Part shown: piece after piece, positions 61,672-64,000 of the stretch | Layout: the number at the start of each line of letters is the position of its first letter | Numbering within the stretch: position 1 is the first letter of the stretch | DNA from: Gemmatimonadota bacterium | GTDB taxonomy: Bacteria > Gemmatimonadota > Gemmatimonadetes > Gemmatimonadales > GWC2-71-9 | DNA length: 64,000 nt | Direction: 5' to 3' | NCBI GenBank assembly: GCA_016713435.1 | Contig: JADJPD010000012.1 | Span: 124,001 to 188,000 of the forward strand | The notes under the pieces: model-generated | What the model was told of the DNA's origin: nothing | Databases searched by the model: none | Seen by the model: only the letters and a program-made list of their open reading frames with translations | Program-made: the position numbers and the translations under genes

Positions 61672-61795
61672 CGTCGCTCTTCCGGTGACGAGGCAGGGGG
61701 CCTTGACCCCAGTTGTCGTCCCGGTACGCCGATTCTGAAGCATGTTAATGGAGAGTCTGAAGCCCGATCGAAAATCGGGCGGCGAAGAACGACCC

Positions 61796-61822
61796 TTTCG
61801 CCGCTCCTTCAAGAGAGCTTCA
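61796..61822 (+). promoter_or_regulatory. Three CTTCA-like repeats at 11-bp spacing
   Basis: TTTCG (61796-61800), CTTCA (61807-61811) and CTTCA (61818-61822), 47-74 bp before the universal stress ATG. A separate 7-bp hairpin (61762-61768 with 61774-61780) lies upstream. Confidence 0.5.
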
Positions 61823-61869
61823 TGTTTTCGGGGCCAGCTTCGAAGTGCCTCGTGGAAAGGGGAAGACCC

Positions 61870-62805
61870 ATGAAGACCACCCAGCCGCCCTATCGCTCGA
61901 TCCTCGTGCCGCTCGACGGATCGCCCTTCTCGGAGCAAGCCCTGCCGCTCGCCTTCGCGATCGCCGCCCGCAGTGGGGCGATGATTCAGGTGGCCATGGT
62001 GCACCATCCGGTGCCGGCGCTCGCCACCGCGCTGGAGGTGCCGGAGATCGAGGCCCAGCTCGACCAGGAGGCTCGGGTGCGGGAGGTGACGTACCTGAAC
62101 GGGGTGGTCGACCGCTGGCGCGGCGGGGCCAACGTACCGGTGACCTCGGCGGTGCTCGAGGGGCCGGTGGCCGAAGCGCTCGAGGAACAGGCCGAGGTGA
62201 CCGGCGCGGACCTGCTCATCCTCACCACCCACGGCCGGGGCCCGCTCAGCCGGTTCTGGCTCGGGAGCGTGGCCGACCAGCTGATGCGGAAGCTCCACGT
62301 CCCGATGCTGCTGGTGCGGCCCCAGGGCGACGTGGCGCCGGAGCCGCGGCTCGACCGCATCCTCGTCTCCCTCGACGGCTCGCCGTTCGCCGAAGAGGCC
62401 ATCGGGGGCGCCATGGCGCTCGCCAAGCCATTCGGCGCGGCGCTGGCCCTGTTCATGGCCGTGGAACCGGCGGCGCCGATCGCCGATCCTTCGGGCCTGG
62501 TGGTGCTGCCGCCCTCCCCGGAATCGGACGAGAAGCGGCGGGACGCCGCCAAGGCCTACCTGGATGGCATCGCCGCGGCGATCGCGGCCGAGGGCGTGGC
62601 GGTCACCACGCACGTGAGCATGCAGGAAGCCGCGCCGCACGCCATCCTGGCGCAGGCCGACGCGCTCCGCGCCGACCTCGTGGTCCTGGCCAGCCACGGT
62701 GCCGGTGGTTTCGAACGGCTGGTGATCGGCAGCGTGGCGGACAAGGTGATCCGCGGCTCGGTGCATCCCACCCTCGTGGTGCGCCCGCCGAGGCACGTCT
62801 TCTAG
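61870..62805 (+). CDS. Tandem-domain universal stress protein
   Basis: 311 residues with two complete UspA domains (about 8-152 and 158-308). Both keep the ATP-binding loop: THGRGPLSRFWLGSVAD and SHGAGGFERLVIGSVAD (G-x2-G-x9-G-S), so both should bind ATP, unlike the first domain of the protein at 56 kb. Starts SILVPLDGSPFSEQAL and ILVSLDGSPFAEEAI. Confidence 0.93.
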   Translation: MKTTQPPYRSILVPLDGSPFSEQALPLAFAIAARSGAMIQVAMVHHPVPALATALEVPEIEAQLDQEARVREVTYLNGVVDRWRGGANVPVTSAVLEGPVAEALEEQAEVTGADLLILTTHGRGPLSRFWLGSVADQLMRKLHVPMLLVRPQGDVAPEPRLDRILVSLDGSPFAEEAIGGAMALAKPFGAALALFMAVEPAAPIADPSGLVVLPPSPESDEKRRDAAKAYLDGIAAAIAAEGVAVTTHVSMQEAAPHAILAQADALRADLVVLASHGAGGFERLVIGSVADKVIRGSVHPTLVVRPPRHVF

Positions 62806-62812
62806 CGGCTGC

Positions 62813-62840
62813 TTGACCCCGCCGCCCCGGCGGCTAGGTT
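62813..62840 (+). promoter_or_regulatory. Candidate housekeeping promoter
   Basis: TTGACC (62813-62818), 16-bp spacer, TAGGTT (62835-62840), 7 bp before the DUF2157 ATG, implying an almost leaderless message if used. Confidence 0.5.
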
Positions 62841-62847
62841 GCCCCGC

Positions 62848-63948
62848 ATGTCCCAGCTCGAGCAGCACCTCGCGCGCTGGCGGCAGGCGGGGCTTCTCGA
62901 TGCGGACACGGCGGCACGCATCCGTGCCTTCGAGGCGAGCCGTCCCTCCGCCGCCGGCAGCTGGCTGGCCCGCCTGGCGCTGGGCGCCGGCGGCCTCATG
63001 GCGGCGGCGGGCATCCTCCTCTTCGTCGCGGCCAACTGGGGCGGTCTCTCCCCCGCCGGGCGGAGCGTCCTCCTCTTCGGCAGCCTCACACTGCTGCACC
63101 TGGCAGCCTTCGGGGCCTCGGAGCGCCTCCCGCACCTCGCCACCACGCTCCACGCCATCGGCACCGCCGCGCTCGGTGCGGTGATCTTCCTGCTCGGCCA
63201 GACCTACAGCCTCCATGCGAGCTGGGCCCACGGCTTCCTGCTGTGGGCCCTTGGGGGCTGGGCAGGCTGGCTGTTGCTCCGGCAGTGGCCGCAGCTCCTG
63301 TTTGCGGCGGTGCTCACGCCGGTCTGGGTGATGGCGGAGTGGGTAGACCGCTACCCGCTGATCGAGCCGGTGGCGCCGGTGGGTGCGCTGGCGCTCACCG
63401 CGGTGGCCTACCTCGTGGCGGAGCACGGCACGGAGGCGCCGGTGCCCCGCCGCACCCTGGCCATCCTCGGCGCGGTGACGGTCATCCCGCTCGCGGCCAT
63501 GCTCTTCGTCATGGACTGGAACCGGCGGGCCGTGGTTCCCCCCTCCGGCGACGCGGCGGTGATCTCGCTGGTGCTCTTCGGCCTGCCGCTCGTGGCGGGG
63601 ACGCTGCTCCGGCCGCGCGGTGCGTGGCACATGGCGGTCGCGGCGCTGTGGGTGGGGCTGCTGACCTTCGGCAGCGACCGTCCGGCCCTGTTCGACCACT
63701 TCTGGGCGGCCCTCGGCGGCGTCCTGCTGGCGCTGTCTGGCGTCCTCGACGCCAGCCCGCGCCGCATCAGCGTGGGGTTCGCCGGCTTCGCGCTCGCCGT
63801 GCTGGCGTTCTATTTCGGGAGCGTGATGGACCGCTTCGGGCGCGCCACCAGCCTCCTGGTGGGCGGGGTGGCGTTCCTGGTGCTGGGCGCGCTGCTCGAA
63901 CGGCTGCGGCGGCGGCTGGTGGCGCGCGCCACGGAGCAGGCCGCATGA
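62848..63948 (+). CDS. DUF2157 multi-span membrane protein
   Basis: 366 residues. A short cytoplasmic N-terminal helix pair (LEQHLARWRQAGLLDADTAA) precedes about ten membrane helices, opening GAGGLMAAAGILLFVAANW: the DUF2157 pattern (F-V-A-x-N-W). Function unknown. The stop overlaps the next start by 4 nt. Confidence 0.88.
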   Translation: MSQLEQHLARWRQAGLLDADTAARIRAFEASRPSAAGSWLARLALGAGGLMAAAGILLFVAANWGGLSPAGRSVLLFGSLTLLHLAAFGASERLPHLATTLHAIGTAALGAVIFLLGQTYSLHASWAHGFLLWALGGWAGWLLLRQWPQLLFAAVLTPVWVMAEWVDRYPLIEPVAPVGALALTAVAYLVAEHGTEAPVPRRTLAILGAVTVIPLAAMLFVMDWNRRAVVPPSGDAAVISLVLFGLPLVAGTLLRPRGAWHMAVAALWVGLLTFGSDRPALFDHFWAALGGVLLALSGVLDASPRRISVGFAGFALAVLAFYFGSVMDRFGRATSLLVGGVAFLVLGALLERLRRRLVARATEQAA

Positions 63949-64000
63949 GCGCGCCGCGCCGGGCGCTGCTGGTGCTCGCCGCCCACCTGGCGCTGGCCGG
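63945..64000 (+). CDS. Start of a membrane or secreted protein, cut by the window edge
   Basis: Only 18 codons are visible: MSAPRRALLVLAAHLALA, a basic start then a hydrophobic segment. It is coupled to the DUF2157 gene by an ATGA overlap. DUF2157 genes are often followed by a GDYXXLXY-type membrane protein gene; that is a guess from context. Confidence 0.7.
   Translation, partial: MSAPRRALLVLAAHLALA

Noticed and set aside
60232..63699. A 1155-residue minus-strand open frame
   Set aside because: Only the part below 61671 is a real protein (the chemoreceptor). The rest is antisense to the universal stress and DUF2157 genes and has the Arg/Gly/His-rich composition of a shadow frame.

Overview
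The window is very GC-rich, gene-dense chromosomal DNA with no insertion sequence, phage gene, CRISPR array, tRNA or rRNA that I can see. An ECF sigma factor paired with a kinase-TPR protein, several Ser/Thr kinases, a DPP-IV-like peptidase, a Sec-type (clade II) nitrous oxide reductase cluster and a cbb3 oxidase cluster together suggest Gemmatimonadota. This is an inference from gene content; no marker gene settles it.

Layout. 1-14 kb: the end of uvrA, three Ser/Thr kinases, an ECF sigma factor, secreted proteins (Tic22-like, LemA-GYF, a poly-Gly lipoprotein) and an S9 peptidase. 14-15.8 kb: the two subunits of an iron-sulfur L-serine dehydratase. 15.9-20.8 kb: the most unusual locus, twelve consecutive small paralogous genes, each encoding one N-terminal membrane segment and a coiled coil ending in an ERxDFTERLL-type motif, followed by a YbjN-like gene and pspA in one tightly packed operon. 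A three-half-site element (TGTTTC/GAAACA at 10-bp steps) precedes it. 20.9-25.3 kb: a DUF1611 protein, an ABC-2 exporter and a hydrolase-TPR protein. 25.3-32.2 kb: nitrous oxide reduction (cytochrome c, nosZ, a membrane protein, nosL, nosD, nosF, nosY) divergent from an Rrf2 iron-sulfur regulator. 32.2-35 kb: a GAF-PAS histidine kinase and its receiver.

35-63 kb resembles a low-oxygen and dormancy island. It holds a phosphoribosyltransferase-like protein, a polyphosphate-type CHAD protein, a P2-type cation ATPase, Hsp20, the whole ccoNOQP and ccoGHIS set, a SulP transporter, a P1B ATPase, an OmpR-type response regulator with a DevS/DosS-like GAF kinase, two universal stress proteins, an Acg-type nitroreductase, a Met/His-rich periplasmic protein and an MgtC-like protein. 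Four of these genes have CTTCA-type repeats at 11-bp spacing 35-75 bp before their start, as an OmpR-family regulator would need. The gene set parallels the mycobacterial DosR regulon, but with a different class of response regulator.

Five genes (uvrA, CHAD, a Cys-rich lipoprotein, SulP, MgtC) carry one-base indels, mostly next to short homopolymers. This looks more like residual assembly error than decay, so 'pseudogene' labels here are provisional.
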